Shown here one piece after another: positions 25,135 to 34,600 of a stretch of 64,000 bases of DNA (within the stretch, counting starts at the first letter, position 1; every line of letters begins with the position of its first letter). Source of the stretch: HKCCE3408 sp039183205. GTDB taxonomy: Bacteria > Pseudomonadota > Alphaproteobacteria > Rhodobacterales > Rhodobacteraceae. The notes beneath the pieces were generated by a model. It searched no databases. It was given only the letters and a program-made list of their open reading frames with translations, and had not been told where the DNA came from. A program made the position numbers and the translations under genes. Location: assembly GCA_039183205.1 (NCBI GenBank), contig JBCDBR010000010.1, positions 1-64,000 on the forward strand. The letters are read 5' to 3'.

Positions 25135-26095
25135 CGACGTTCCTCCGGTTGACCCAAAGCTGCACCAAGGTCAGCATCACCAAAACAATGGCCACCATCA
25201 GCGAGGCGGCGGCGGCCAGGCCGAAGAGGCGCGGCGCCCCGGCGAAACCTTCTTCGTAGATATATTGAATGATGAAGGTCGTGGCCGTGCCCGGCCCGCC
25301 ACCGGTAAAGGCATAGACCTCATCGAAGGTCTGTACGCCGCGGATAAGCGCCAAAACCAGCACGACCAGCATCGTCGGCGATAAAAGCGGCATCGTGATG
25401 CGTGAAAAGACGCGCCAGGCCGATGCGCGGTCCATGATGGCCGCTTCGTAGACATCGCGCGGAATGGCCTGGAGGCCGGCCAGTAGAATGAGCGTGTAGA
25501 ACCCCATATTCGCCCAAACGGAGATGAATACGGACCATCCAAAGGCCCAATCGGCCTCGACAAGCCAATTGATCCCGCCAGGACCGGCCCAGTCGAGCAG
25601 CGCATTAAGCACGCCTTCGCGCTGAAGGATCCATTTCCAGATCAGCGCCACAACCACAGGGGACAAAAGAACCGGGAAGAAAAAAACCGACCGAAAAAAG
25701 CCGCGCGCCCTAATCTCGCGGTTTAGGATCAAGGCTGTCATCAAGGCGAAGCCGACCATGAACCCAACCTGCAAGGTCACAAACCATGCGGTGTTCCAGA
25801 CCGCCCGCCAAAACTTGTCTTCGCGGCATGTATTTGGATCAAGATAGCTGCCGCAATCGGTCAGCGTCGCGAAATTTCGAAATCCCACATCCGGCCGATC
25901 TGCCAAAAGCACGTTGTCGCCGCCGGTCATGGCGTAGGACACGTTTAAGATCACCGGCAAAAACGCAAAAAGGCCGAAGAGAAGGAGGTTCGGCGCAAGA
26001 AAGGCCCAGGCCATGCCTTTAAGCCCGAAACCGCGCTGGATGGGGGCGAGAATGATCTCGACCACCCGCATAATGGGATTGAGGATCGCTAGCAT
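25127..26095 (-). CDS. Sugar ABC transporter permease (MalF/UgpA type)
   Basis: I start at the ATG at 26095 because the longer frame would overlap the 3' end of the binding-protein gene and read through a 9-bp intercistronic hairpin; 322 residues result. Six membrane segments follow a short amphipathic N-terminus. The EAA loop (YEAAIMDRASAWRVFSRI, near 235) carries Arg where Gly is usual, matching the Lys in the partner permease. A CGSYLDPNTC segment (about 85-95) adds two periplasmic cysteines. Forms the pore with the MalG-type protein. Confidence 0.9.
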   Translation of the reverse strand: MLAILNPIMRVVEIILAPIQRGFGLKGMAWAFLAPNLLLFGLFAFLPVILNVSYAMTGGDNVLLADRPDVGFRNFATLTDCGSYLDPNTCREDKFWRAVWNTAWFVTLQVGFMVGFALMTALILNREIRARGFFRSVFFFPVLLSPVVVALIWKWILQREGVLNALLDWAGPGGINWLVEADWAFGWSVFISVWANMGFYTLILLAGLQAIPRDVYEAAIMDRASAWRVFSRITMPLLSPTMLVVLVLALIRGVQTFDEVYAFTGGGPGTATTFIIQYIYEEGFAGAPRLFGLAAAASLMVAIVLVMLTLVQLWVNRRNVDG

Positions 26096-26108
26096 TGCAG
26101 GAACGGCC

Positions 26109-26133
26109 CCGGGCGGTCGCTGAAACCGCCCGG
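26109..26133 (-). terminator. Hairpin between binding-protein and permease genes
   Basis: A perfect 9-bp stem (CCGGGCGGT and ACCGCCCGG, 7-base loop) in the 50-bp gap after the binding-protein stop. It lacks a T-run, so it more probably protects the upstream message from 3' decay and lowers permease expression, as is known for malE-malF. The agl operon has a similar element at 40501-40532. Confidence 0.6.
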
Positions 26134-26144
26134 AGCGATAAGCG

Positions 26145-27410
26145 TTATTGGCTTTCGGCCATCGCTGCGGCGAGGTCTTCCTCCATCCGGGCAACAGCTT
26201 CGCTGACCGACAATTCACCTACGATCGCTTGGCTCACCCGCTCGACCGTGATGCCGAACATGGCCCGGTTCCCGGGATAGCCCTGGTACCAAAACGCGGC
26301 CGGATCAACCGCCGGAAGCGCGCCGGCAAACCCGTTGAGCGCGGCTTGCGCTGCCTCGGACGCGCCTTCGAATTCCACGCCGGCGCCTGCAACGCCCAAA
26401 TGGGCCGGCAAGTTCCGCGTGCGCGCGGTCACTTCGGCATAGATGTCTTCCTGCGCGAGAAAGTCGATCAGCGCCGCCACAACCTCGGGGTGCTCGGTTT
26501 GCTCAAAACCGACGATGCCGGCACCGCCGGGCATGCCGGAGCACGGCCCTGCCGGGCCGCAGGGCGAGCCCACGACGCGCCAGTCGAAGAAGTCTCCGAC
26601 TTGTTCATCCATCCGGCCGACCTGCCATGAACCGGAATAGTAGAACACAATCTCACCGTTGATAAATTCAGCGGCCGCGTCTTGATAGCTCGATCCGCCT
26701 TGGCCGGCCCATACATCGCGCGCGATGGTGCCGTCCTCATGCCAGGCGACGAATTGTTCGACAAACGCCGCAAAGCCTTCATCGCTCAACGTCGGGCCGT
26801 CGGGGCCGTTAAGTGCCGCGCCGTAGGACACGGCCGGGCCGGCTACGCGGTGGCCGGAGCGGTCGATTGCCATCGGGAAGTCCGCGTCGGTGGCTTCTGC
26901 CACGGCAACAGCGGCAGCCGCCCAATCGTCCCAAGTTGCGCCTTCGCCGGGCAAGTCCACACCGGCCTGTTCAAAGAGCGTGGCATTGACGAACGGCCCC
27001 GTGATCGTGAGCTGGCTGTGCATGCCATAATACCCCTGCCGGTCGCCGGCGCGGTACCAATTCAGCGTCTCGCCAAAGCTTTCGTCCCAATAGGCTGTGT
27101 CGATATAGGGTGTGAGATCGAGGTAATATTCGTTCAGGCCGCCCAAATCGACGACTTTTGCAAGGTCCGGACCCGTCCCTGCGGCAAGCTGAACCGGCAG
27201 GTTTTCCCCGATGGCTTGGAACGGCACCACGTCAACGACGACATCGACACCGTCATTTGCCGCTTCGAACCGGCTCAGCACATCTTCGTAAACTTCGCAT
27301 TCATTGCCGTCCGAGTAGCACATGAAGCGGATTTCCTGTGCCATCGCAGGTGCAGTGATTGCTGCAGCCAGCGTCGTGGCCAGGGCAGTCGAGGCGAATC
27401 TCTTCTGCAT
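26145..27410 (-). CDS. Periplasmic sugar-binding protein of ABC transporter
   Basis: The start at 27410 is set by GGGAGGA eleven bases upstream; the product has 421 residues. A signal peptide (MQKRFASTALATTLAAAITA, cleavage AMA-QE near 24) leads into a family 1 extracellular solute-binding fold: EIRFMCYSDGNECEVYED, LAAGTGPDLAKVVDLGGL near 75, and a Trp-rich C-terminal lobe. Four cysteines in two places (CYSDGNEC, CGPAGPC) are uncommon for this family and may form disulfides. Ligand unknown; neighbours suggest a glycoside or modified hexose. First gene after a 150-bp control region. Confidence 0.9.
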   Translation of the reverse strand: MQKRFASTALATTLAAAITAPAMAQEIRFMCYSDGNECEVYEDVLSRFEAANDGVDVVVDVVPFQAIGENLPVQLAAGTGPDLAKVVDLGGLNEYYLDLTPYIDTAYWDESFGETLNWYRAGDRQGYYGMHSQLTITGPFVNATLFEQAGVDLPGEGATWDDWAAAAVAVAEATDADFPMAIDRSGHRVAGPAVSYGAALNGPDGPTLSDEGFAAFVEQFVAWHEDGTIARDVWAGQGGSSYQDAAAEFINGEIVFYYSGSWQVGRMDEQVGDFFDWRVVGSPCGPAGPCSGMPGGAGIVGFEQTEHPEVVAALIDFLAQEDIYAEVTARTRNLPAHLGVAGAGVEFEGASEAAQAALNGFAGALPAVDPAAFWYQGYPGNRAMFGITVERVSQAIVGELSVSEAVARMEEDLAAAMAESQ

Positions 27411-27567
27411 CACTTTGTTTTCCTCCCAAGTATTTTCCTGCATTTGCAGGGTTTTATCGAATTGGCCCAGGGCCTGGGCCGCCAGACACCGACACAGTGC
27501 CGTGTTCTCGGAGTGTGGTAAAGCACTTGTGTATCACTTTGCCACCAAAACGGCCAAAGGCCCCTGG
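27411..27567. promoter_or_regulatory. Control region of the transporter genes with two palindromes
   Basis: The gap before the binding-protein gene holds an imperfect 23-bp palindrome at 27515-27537 (ends GTGGTA and TATCAC; 6 of 8 outer positions pair) and a perfect inverted repeat CCTGCA-TT-TGCAGG at 27437-27450, 27 bases before the ATG. A near-palindrome GGCCCAGGGCCTGGGCC lies between (about 27468-27484). The first is a good operator candidate. An internal promoter here would let the transporter be made separately from the three dehydrogenase genes upstream. Confidence 0.4.
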
Positions 27568-28626
27568 TTACTCCGGTTGCCAACCTTTGTAGATTGCAAC
27601 GTCTGGGGCAAGCGGTAAAGAGAGACCTGCGCCGCGCGAGGCGGCGGCGTAAATGGCTGAAACCAGTTCGACCGAACGGCGTCCATCCTGGAGCGTCACC
27701 GCATTGGTTGTGTCGCCGGCAATCGCATCGGCAACCGATGACAAGTAGCCGGCAAACCCCACGGATGCGCGCGACTGACGCGCGACCACCCAATCGACCT
27801 GGCCTTGATCGGCGGGGTCGCGGGCGGTGAAGGTCCAGCCGCCCGTGGCCGGGGCATAGGGTTCGGACCCGCTTGTTGCGGTCAGGCCCTCAAAGACAAA
27901 GTTCAGCCGGCTGGTATTGGCCGCCGCGCCCAAGGTGACCGAGGAGCTCGCCAAGGCGCCATTGGCGAACCGCAGCGAGATGGCCGCACAATCCTCGGTC
28001 TCGATCGGGTTGATGCGGGTGTCGATGACCGCCTGAACATGCGCCACATCGCCGAAATAGCGCATCAAGAGATCGTGGTTGTGGATCGCATGACCCAGAA
28101 CCGCGCCGCCCATCTCACCTTTCCAGGTCCCCCGCCAGGGAACGGCGTAATAGTCGAGCCCACGGTTCCAATGCGTCTCCACCGATGCGACTTGCGGGGT
28201 GCCGACCAGACCCGCCTCGATCAGCGCATCCAACGCAGCGGTCGCCGGGCCGAACCGGTATTGGAACACCGGAAACACCCGTGCCGTGCCCTTGGCTTCG
28301 GCCGCAGCCAGGGCGTCGCAATCGGCAAGTGAGGCCGCCATCGGCTTTTCGACGATGACATGCTTGCCCGTTTCAAGCGCGCGAATGGCAATTGGCACAT
28401 GAAGATGGGGTGGCAAACAGATATCGATCAACGCAATTTCTGGGTCTGACAGCGCGACGGCCACATCATCGGAGACCTGTGGACCGGTATCGCCATCCAG
28501 GATCGTGTAGGCGCGCGCGGTGTCGAGATCGATCACCCATTTAACCGTGAAGCGACCGGGCAATGCACGATATCCGGCAAGATGTTCGCGGCCAATGCCC
28601 GCGCCCAGCACCGCGACCGGGATCAC
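27568..28626 (-). CDS. Gfo/Idh/MocA family oxidoreductase
   Basis: I start at the GTG at 28626, which overlaps the preceding stop (GTGA) and gives 352 residues beginning with the Rossmann motif VIPVAVLGAGIGREH; the 100 residues before it in the open frame are not coding. EKP occurs near residue 84 (VIVEKPMA) and the catalytic-site region is GGAVLGHAIHNHDLLMRYFG near 170, with HxxxHD. Family members oxidise or reduce sugars and sugar acids with NAD(P). It is the third of three consecutive paralogues, which share little beyond the fold, so they probably act on different intermediates. Confidence 0.85.
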   Translation of the reverse strand: MIPVAVLGAGIGREHLAGYRALPGRFTVKWVIDLDTARAYTILDGDTGPQVSDDVAVALSDPEIALIDICLPPHLHVPIAIRALETGKHVIVEKPMAASLADCDALAAAEAKGTARVFPVFQYRFGPATAALDALIEAGLVGTPQVASVETHWNRGLDYYAVPWRGTWKGEMGGAVLGHAIHNHDLLMRYFGDVAHVQAVIDTRINPIETEDCAAISLRFANGALASSSVTLGAAANTSRLNFVFEGLTATSGSEPYAPATGGWTFTARDPADQGQVDWVVARQSRASVGFAGYLSSVADAIAGDTTNAVTLQDGRRSVELVSAIYAAASRGAGLSLPLAPDVAIYKGWQPE

Positions 28627-29630
28627 GAGGCACCTGCCTCGGCCCATTCTTGCGCGCGTAACGCCAAGTCCATCACCGTGAAATAATGCGCCTGGGTCGG
28701 CAAGCTGGCCATGCCATCTTCGACATCGTCCAAAAAATCCCGAAACCACGGCAGACCGGCATCCGAAGCATCGATGTTCTCGCACCGCTGGCCATTGACG
28801 AGGATCAGATGGTCGGTGCCCGGGCGCCCGCCGACATCGACGTATTTTCGCAGCTCGATATACCCTTCGGTGCCGAGGATCGTCAGCCGGCCATCGCCCC
28901 AATTGGGCAAGGCATCGGGCGTGTACCAATCGACGCGGATATAGCCACGCCCTTCCGGCGCGCTCAGGGCGATCTCGCCGAAATCCTGCAATCCCGGCGC
29001 CTCGGGATTTGCGAAATTGCCAACGCTGGCCAAGGTGATCTCAGCCGCCTCGGCACCGGTGAAATGCAAAAACTGATCGATCTGATGGCTGGCGATGTCG
29101 GTCAGGATACCACCATAAGCCATGCGGTCGAAAAACCAGTCCGGCCGGGTCTTGCGGTTCAGCCGATGTGGGCCCAGCCCGACCGTTTGCACGACCTTAC
29201 CAATGGCGCCTTCGGCCACCAATTCACTTGCACGCGTAACCGCAGGAACTTCAAAACGTTCAGAAAAGTCGACCGCCCATATGCGCCGCGTACGGGCTTG
29301 GACCAGGCGCAATTGAGCCAATTGCTCGGTCGTGGTGCAGCCTGGCTTGTCCACCATGACATGTTTGCCCGCCTCCATTGCATCAATTGCCAAACCGGCC
29401 CGGTCGCGCGGGATCGCAGCGATCAAAATGATGTCGATGCTCGGATCGGCCAGCATCGCGTCTCGGTCCAGGCGCGGCACGTCGGGAAAGCGCTCGACAA
29501 AGCCGGCAAGGGTCCCGGGCTCGCCTTCGGTCCACCAGCCCGCGAACTCCGCCCCCGCATTCGCGAGGTTCTGCGCCATGCCATAAATGTGGCGATGATC
29601 GAGACCAAGGGCGGCAAATCGTAGGGTCAT
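28623..29630 (-). CDS. Gfo/Idh/MocA family oxidoreductase, variant nucleotide loop
   Basis: A 335-residue protein whose first strand reads MTLRFAALGLDHRHIYGM; the GxGxxG fingerprint is replaced by G-L-D-H-R-H. The usual EKP is DKP (VMVDKPGC near 96) and the catalytic region is GGILTDIASHQIDQFLHF near 180. These changes are typical of a subgroup often found beside other family members and may mean altered cofactor binding or a non-redox role. It overlaps the genes on both sides by four bases (ATGA and GTGA), so the three are translated together. Confidence 0.82.
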   Translation of the reverse strand: MTLRFAALGLDHRHIYGMAQNLANAGAEFAGWWTEGEPGTLAGFVERFPDVPRLDRDAMLADPSIDIILIAAIPRDRAGLAIDAMEAGKHVMVDKPGCTTTEQLAQLRLVQARTRRIWAVDFSERFEVPAVTRASELVAEGAIGKVVQTVGLGPHRLNRKTRPDWFFDRMAYGGILTDIASHQIDQFLHFTGAEAAEITLASVGNFANPEAPGLQDFGEIALSAPEGRGYIRVDWYTPDALPNWGDGRLTILGTEGYIELRKYVDVGGRPGTDHLILVNGQRCENIDASDAGLPWFRDFLDDVEDGMASLPTQAHYFTVMDLALRAQEWAEAGAS

Positions 29631-30667
29631 GGGGTCTCCACAGGCATTGTGTGGCCATGCCTGGCCGACAGGACAATCGCATCGATAAGCGCGTGTGCCA
29701 TGAGCGCGGCGCGTCCGGTTACCATTGGCGGGCGATCATGATCAAGCGCATCTAAAAAGTCCTCCAAGATGCCCTGATGCCAGGCATGGGTGAAAGCCAT
29801 CGGATCGGCGCCGCCCCCGGTTGCGGCATTGGCGCCATAGGACGCCTGGCGCCCGTCTTGCCAATGGACCTGGCACATCCCTTCGCCCAAGCGCAGGCTT
29901 CCGGCTTCGAAATGCAACGTGATCGTTTCCGGCCCGCCGGGAAAGCTCGCAGTTGAGGCCGTCAACCAACCCACGGCGCCGGTTTCGAAGGTCAGCCCCG
30001 CTGCGGCGACATCCTCGGCCTCCATCTGGTGGAACCGGGTCGTGGCGGTCATCGCGTTGACCTCGCTGACAGGCCCGGTGAGCGACAGGGCCAGATCGAT
30101 GGTGTGGATGGCCTGGCTGATCAAAACGCCTCCGCCGTCCCGGGCATAGCTGCCACGACCGGGTTCGTCGTAATAGTCTTGCTCGCGCCACCACGGCACG
30201 CAGATCTCGGCCAGCCGCAACGGGCCGAGCGTGCCGCTTGCGACAAGCTCCGTAGCCTTCTGAGATGCGGCGCGGCAGCGATGCTGGAACACGATGCCCA
30301 AGGGCACGTTGGCGGCCTCGCACAGGGTAACGACGTGTTCGGCCTCCGCGCTGTCACGCGCCACGGGCTTTTCCAAGAGGATGGGTTTTCCCGCCGCCGC
30401 TAGCGGCTCGATCAGCCCCAGCCGCGCATCGGGCGGCGTGGCAATGATTGCAAAATCAATCTCAGGATCGGCGGCAATGGCTGCGGCATCGGCCAAGACG
30501 CGCGGCGCGGTGCCTAAAAGGCCGCCCGCCTCTTCGGCAAAGCTCTGGGCGCGCTCCGGCCTGCGGGCTGCGACCGCCGATAGCGCCACGCCGCTGGCAT
30601 CGCGCAAGGCCAAAACATGGGTACGTGCCACCATGCCTGTCCCGATCAGTGCCGCTTGCCGAGTCAT
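29627..30667 (-). CDS. Gfo/Idh/MocA family oxidoreductase
   Basis: A 346-residue family member with a regular nucleotide loop (LIGTGMVARTH at 7-17), LEKPVA near 97 and the site region GGGVLISQAIHTIDLALSLTG near 180. AGGAGG sits nine bases before the ATG at 30667, the best ribosome binding site of the group, so translation of the coupled trio probably begins here. 37 bases separate it from the hydrolase gene upstream. Confidence 0.86.
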   Translation of the reverse strand: MTRQAALIGTGMVARTHVLALRDASGVALSAVAARRPERAQSFAEEAGGLLGTAPRVLADAAAIAADPEIDFAIIATPPDARLGLIEPLAAAGKPILLEKPVARDSAEAEHVVTLCEAANVPLGIVFQHRCRAASQKATELVASGTLGPLRLAEICVPWWREQDYYDEPGRGSYARDGGGVLISQAIHTIDLALSLTGPVSEVNAMTATTRFHQMEAEDVAAAGLTFETGAVGWLTASTASFPGGPETITLHFEAGSLRLGEGMCQVHWQDGRQASYGANAATGGGADPMAFTHAWHQGILEDFLDALDHDRPPMVTGRAALMAHALIDAIVLSARHGHTMPVETP

Positions 30668-30704
30668 CGCATCCTCCTGCAGCGATAGGGGCAGGTGACG
30701 GACG

Positions 30705-31574
30705 CTAGTGCAAGGCTTTGGTTAGAAATTCCAAAACGCCGCGCCGCATGTCGGGACTTTCGGCATGACCCAGACCTGGCGCAATCAGCGTCGTCAGCCG
30801 ATCCGGCGCGGAGCTGTAGGCGGCGGTGACGTCAGCCAAGCCGATTTCCAGCGCGCGCATCGGCGTCAACGGATCGCGCCGCCCGGCACAGATCATTTGC
30901 GGCCGCGGTGCGACCAAGCCTGCAATCTGGCCCGTGCGGGCCAATGGCAACAGCCCGGGAACAGTCATGTAGGCACCATGCAGATCATGCGCGTCCGCCT
31001 CTATGAGCGCGGCCAAATCCGCGAAACACGCGATATGCGCGGTGGCGGCGATCTCCGGCTCTAACGCGGCGAGCCAATAGGCCTGTGTGGCCCCCATCGA
31101 CAGACCGAGCGTTGCGACCGGGCCGATCTTGGGCAGCGCTTTGAGCCAGTGAAACCCGGCCGAAAGCTCCGCCAGCATGCGACCGAAAAGCGGTTTCCCC
31201 GACCAGAGCCCGGCCTTGGCCGCGGCACTTTCGCCGATGTCTTGGCGGCTGCCGAAACAGGGCATGTCCAGGCAAAAGGCGGCAAATCCGGCCTTAGCCA
31301 GGTCTGGGCCGTAAGGTCCTTGCAAGGCCGGCCGTCCTCGCCGCAATTCATCGCAGCCGACGGTGTAGGTGTTGCCATGCGCATGGCAATAAAGCACGGC
31401 CGGGGCGGGATGATCCGGCGCGATCATCCAAGCTTTGCTGTGCGCGCCGTCGCTGAACTCGATATCGAGCGCCTGCCATCCAGCCGTGGCGTTCGCGTCC
31501 GGGCGTGGCGTGGCTTGCAGTTCAAGCCGCTGGTTACCCAAAACTGCGCGAAGCTTTTCCCTGAGTTCGGCCAT
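30705..31574 (-). CDS. Alpha/beta hydrolase (dienelactone hydrolase / acetyl esterase-like)
   Basis: A 289-residue cytoplasmic protein of the alpha/beta hydrolase fold: oxyanion region VLYCHAHGNTYTVG near 62, nucleophile elbow GLSMGA near 157, acid residue in AGRRDPLTP near 233 and catalytic His in GLGHAE near 270. The active-site order fits dienelactone hydrolase or acetyl-xylan esterase relatives. I use the ATG at 31574; a GTG three codons earlier is possible. It heads the minus-strand sugar run, so it may remove an ester group from, or open a lactone of, a pathway compound (inference). Confidence 0.78.
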   Translation of the reverse strand: MAELREKLRAVLGNQRLELQATPRPDANATAGWQALDIEFSDGAHSKAWMIAPDHPAPAVLYCHAHGNTYTVGCDELRRGRPALQGPYGPDLAKAGFAAFCLDMPCFGSRQDIGESAAAKAGLWSGKPLFGRMLAELSAGFHWLKALPKIGPVATLGLSMGATQAYWLAALEPEIAATAHIACFADLAALIEADAHDLHGAYMTVPGLLPLARTGQIAGLVAPRPQMICAGRRDPLTPMRALEIGLADVTAAYSSAPDRLTTLIAPGLGHAESPDMRRGVLEFLTKALH

Positions 31575-31606
31575 GCCTGCCACTCAGCGCCTGATCGGCG
31601 TGCGCG

Positions 31607-34600
31607 TCAACCGGCGGCTGCCAAAAGCGCTGCATTCCCGCCGGCCGCCGTGGTGTCGACGCATAAGTGACGCTCCAGCACCAGGAATGGTCCCGGGTCC
31701 GCTGCCGTGATCAAGGGGATGATTGCGCCCGGCCGCGCGCTGAGCGCGACCCTTATGGATCGCGCAAAGCTGTCATCGCCCCACCACAGGACGGCATCGA
31801 GATTGCCGGCGTCACGAAGCCCCGCGAGGTCGACGGGCTCTGCGATCGCAAGGGCTGCACAGCCGGCGGTTTTTGCCAGATCGGCCTGCCGCGCGGCGGC
31901 CTCCGCACCGGGCCCCAAACACAGGACGCGGCCCCTGGGATAAACCCACAAGGTATTGGCCTCGCCCGTGGGGCCAGGCATAGCGGTTTCGCGGCGGGGT
32001 GCCGCCAGAGGCGGCGCAAGGGTTTGTAATTTTTGACAAAGCGCAGGCGCATTCAGCGGCACCTTTGGGTTCGCGTCATGCGGCACATCTGCGCGGCCCT
32101 GCGCGCTTTGGGTAAAGCGCGGCAGGTAATGCGGCCCGCCCGCTTTGGGCCCGGTGCCGGATAAACCTTCGCCGCCAAAAGGTTGGCTGCCCACGACCGC
32201 GCCAATCTGGTTCCGGTTGACGTAGATATTGCCCGCGCGCACATCGCGCGTCACCATCTCTACCCGATCGTCAATGCGCGAATGCAGCCCGAAAGTCAGA
32301 CCGAAGCCGCGCTGATTGATGGCGTCTAAGACCTCTGGCAACGCGGCTGCGCGAAAGGTCGCTACGTGCAAGACAGGGCCAAAGACCTCCCGTTCCAACG
32401 CGCCAATGCCTCCCGGCAGATCGATCAATGTGGGGCCGATGAAATGGCCGCCAGCGGGGGCGCAAAGGCTCTTGATCACGCGCCCGTCCTTGCGTGCCGC
32501 GTCGATATGGCGGGCGATATCGCTTTGGGCCGTTTCGGAGATCACCGGGCCGACATCGCACGCGGCATCCTGCGGGGCACCGACGACGAGTTCGTCCATC
32601 GCGCCCTTCAGCATCTCCAAAAACGGCGCAGCGATATCGTCTTGCAGATAGAGCATGCGCAAGGCCGAACAGCGTTGCCCAGCCGATTGAAACGCAGAGG
32701 CCATGATGTCGCGGACGGCTTGTTCGGGCAGGGCCGTTGAGTCGACGACCATCGCGTTCAACCCGCCCGTTTCAGCGATCAATGGTGCGGCGGGCGGCAG
32801 GTGCTGGGCCATTGCGCGATGGATGGTCTGTGCCGTCGCGGTCGAGCCTGTGAAGGCCACCCCCGCAATGCGTGGATCGCAGGTTAGACCGGCCCCAATT
32901 GTCGCGCCGGGCCCAGGCAAAAGCTGCAATGCGGTGTCCGGCACGCCGGCTTTGTGCAAAAGCATCACCGCCTTGGCTGCGATCAGCGGCGTCGCTTCGG
33001 CCGGTTTTGCCAGGACCGCATTGCCGGCCGCCAATGCAGCGCTGATCTGTCCGGTAAAGATGGCCAGCGGGAAATTCCACGGGCTGATGCAGGTGACAAC
33101 GCCCAAGCCCGGCGTCGTGAGATGCGCGCTTTGCGCGGCGTAATACCGCAAGAAATCCACAGCCTCGCGTAACTCGGCAACGGCATCCAAAAGCGTTTTA
33201 CCGGCCTCACGCGTGAGAAGCGCAAAGAAGCTGCCGGCATTTTGTTCATAAAGGTCGGCAGCCCGTGTAAGCGCCGCCGCAAGACCGGGCGCCGGGGCCG
33301 CACGCTTCAACGCCGCCGCAAGGTCATCCGGCCCAGCCTCGGTCAGTTGGCCGACGATATCGTTTGGATCAGCGGGGTTGCGAATATCGCGGGTCTCGCC
33401 CGAAAGCCCAATGCCTGCCTGCCAGGTGTCGTCCATATGCGCATCCCGCAGCGCCTCGGCGTTTTGGCGGTCCACGCGGTCCCAAAGATCCCATCCTTGT
33501 GAGTTGACCCGTTCCGGCGCGAAAAGCGCGGCAGGTGCTGTGACGGCCGGGTTCTCGCGCGCCTGTTCCAGCGCCGCGAACGGGCAGGCGGCAACGGTTT
33601 CTGGCGGCACCTTTGCATCCAAGACTTGATTGACAAAAGACGAATTCGCCCCGTTTTCCAAAAGCCGGCGCACCAGATAGGCGAGCAAGTCGCGATGTGC
33701 TCCAACCGGTGCGTAAATCCGGCACCGTGCGCCGACATCTTCGCACAGAATTGCGTGCAGGTCCTCGCCCATCCCATGCAAGCGCTGGAATTCGAAACGG
33801 CGGTCCCCGGCCATGCCCAAAATCGCGGCCGCCGTATGGGCATTATGGGTGGCAAATTGCGGATAGAGCCGGTCGCTGCGGTTCAACAAGAGGCGCGCGC
33901 AACAGATATAGGCAACATCGGTGGCCGCTTTGCGGGTATAGACCGGAAACTGCGCCAGACCTTCGACCTGGGCGCGTTTAATCTCGCGATCCCAATAGGC
34001 CCCTTTGACCAGGCGCACCATAACGTGACGATCCTGCGCTTCTGCGTGGGCATCCAGCCAATCAATCACCGCTGCTGCGCGCTTGCCATAGGCCTGGACA
34101 ACGACACCAAGGCCGGTCCATCCGGCTAAGGTGGGATCGGCCAAAAGCGCCGCGATCACATCAAGCGACGGCATCAGCCGTTCCGCTTCTTCGGCATCGA
34201 TGTTTAAGCCCATCCCCGCGGCTTTGGCGGCACGCGCCAAGGGCAGAACCCGTTCGATCAATTCACCTAGCCGCGCGCGCTGCGGTTCTTCATAGCGTGG
34301 ATGCAGGGCCGAGAGTTTGATTGAAATTCCAGGGTTCTCGCGGATATCTTTCGATCGGCAAAGCGGCGCCAAGGCTGCGATGGCATCGCTATAGGCGGAA
34401 TGGAATGCATCCGCATCAGCCTGCGTCAAAGCGGCCTCGCCCAGCATGTCGTAGGAATACGTGTAGCCTTTTGCCTCCCATTCGGCGGCCCGTGTGCTGG
34501 CATCGCCAATCGTCTCGCCAAGCACAAAATGACTGCCCATCTCGCGCATGGCACGGGCGACGGCGGCGCGGATCACCGGCTCACCAAGCCGGCGCAGAAC

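Noticed and set aside
28627..28929. 100-residue N-terminal extension of the third Gfo/Idh/MocA gene
   Set aside because: It overlaps the preceding gene in another frame and is Arg/His-rich; the Rossmann fold starts right at the GTG at 28626.
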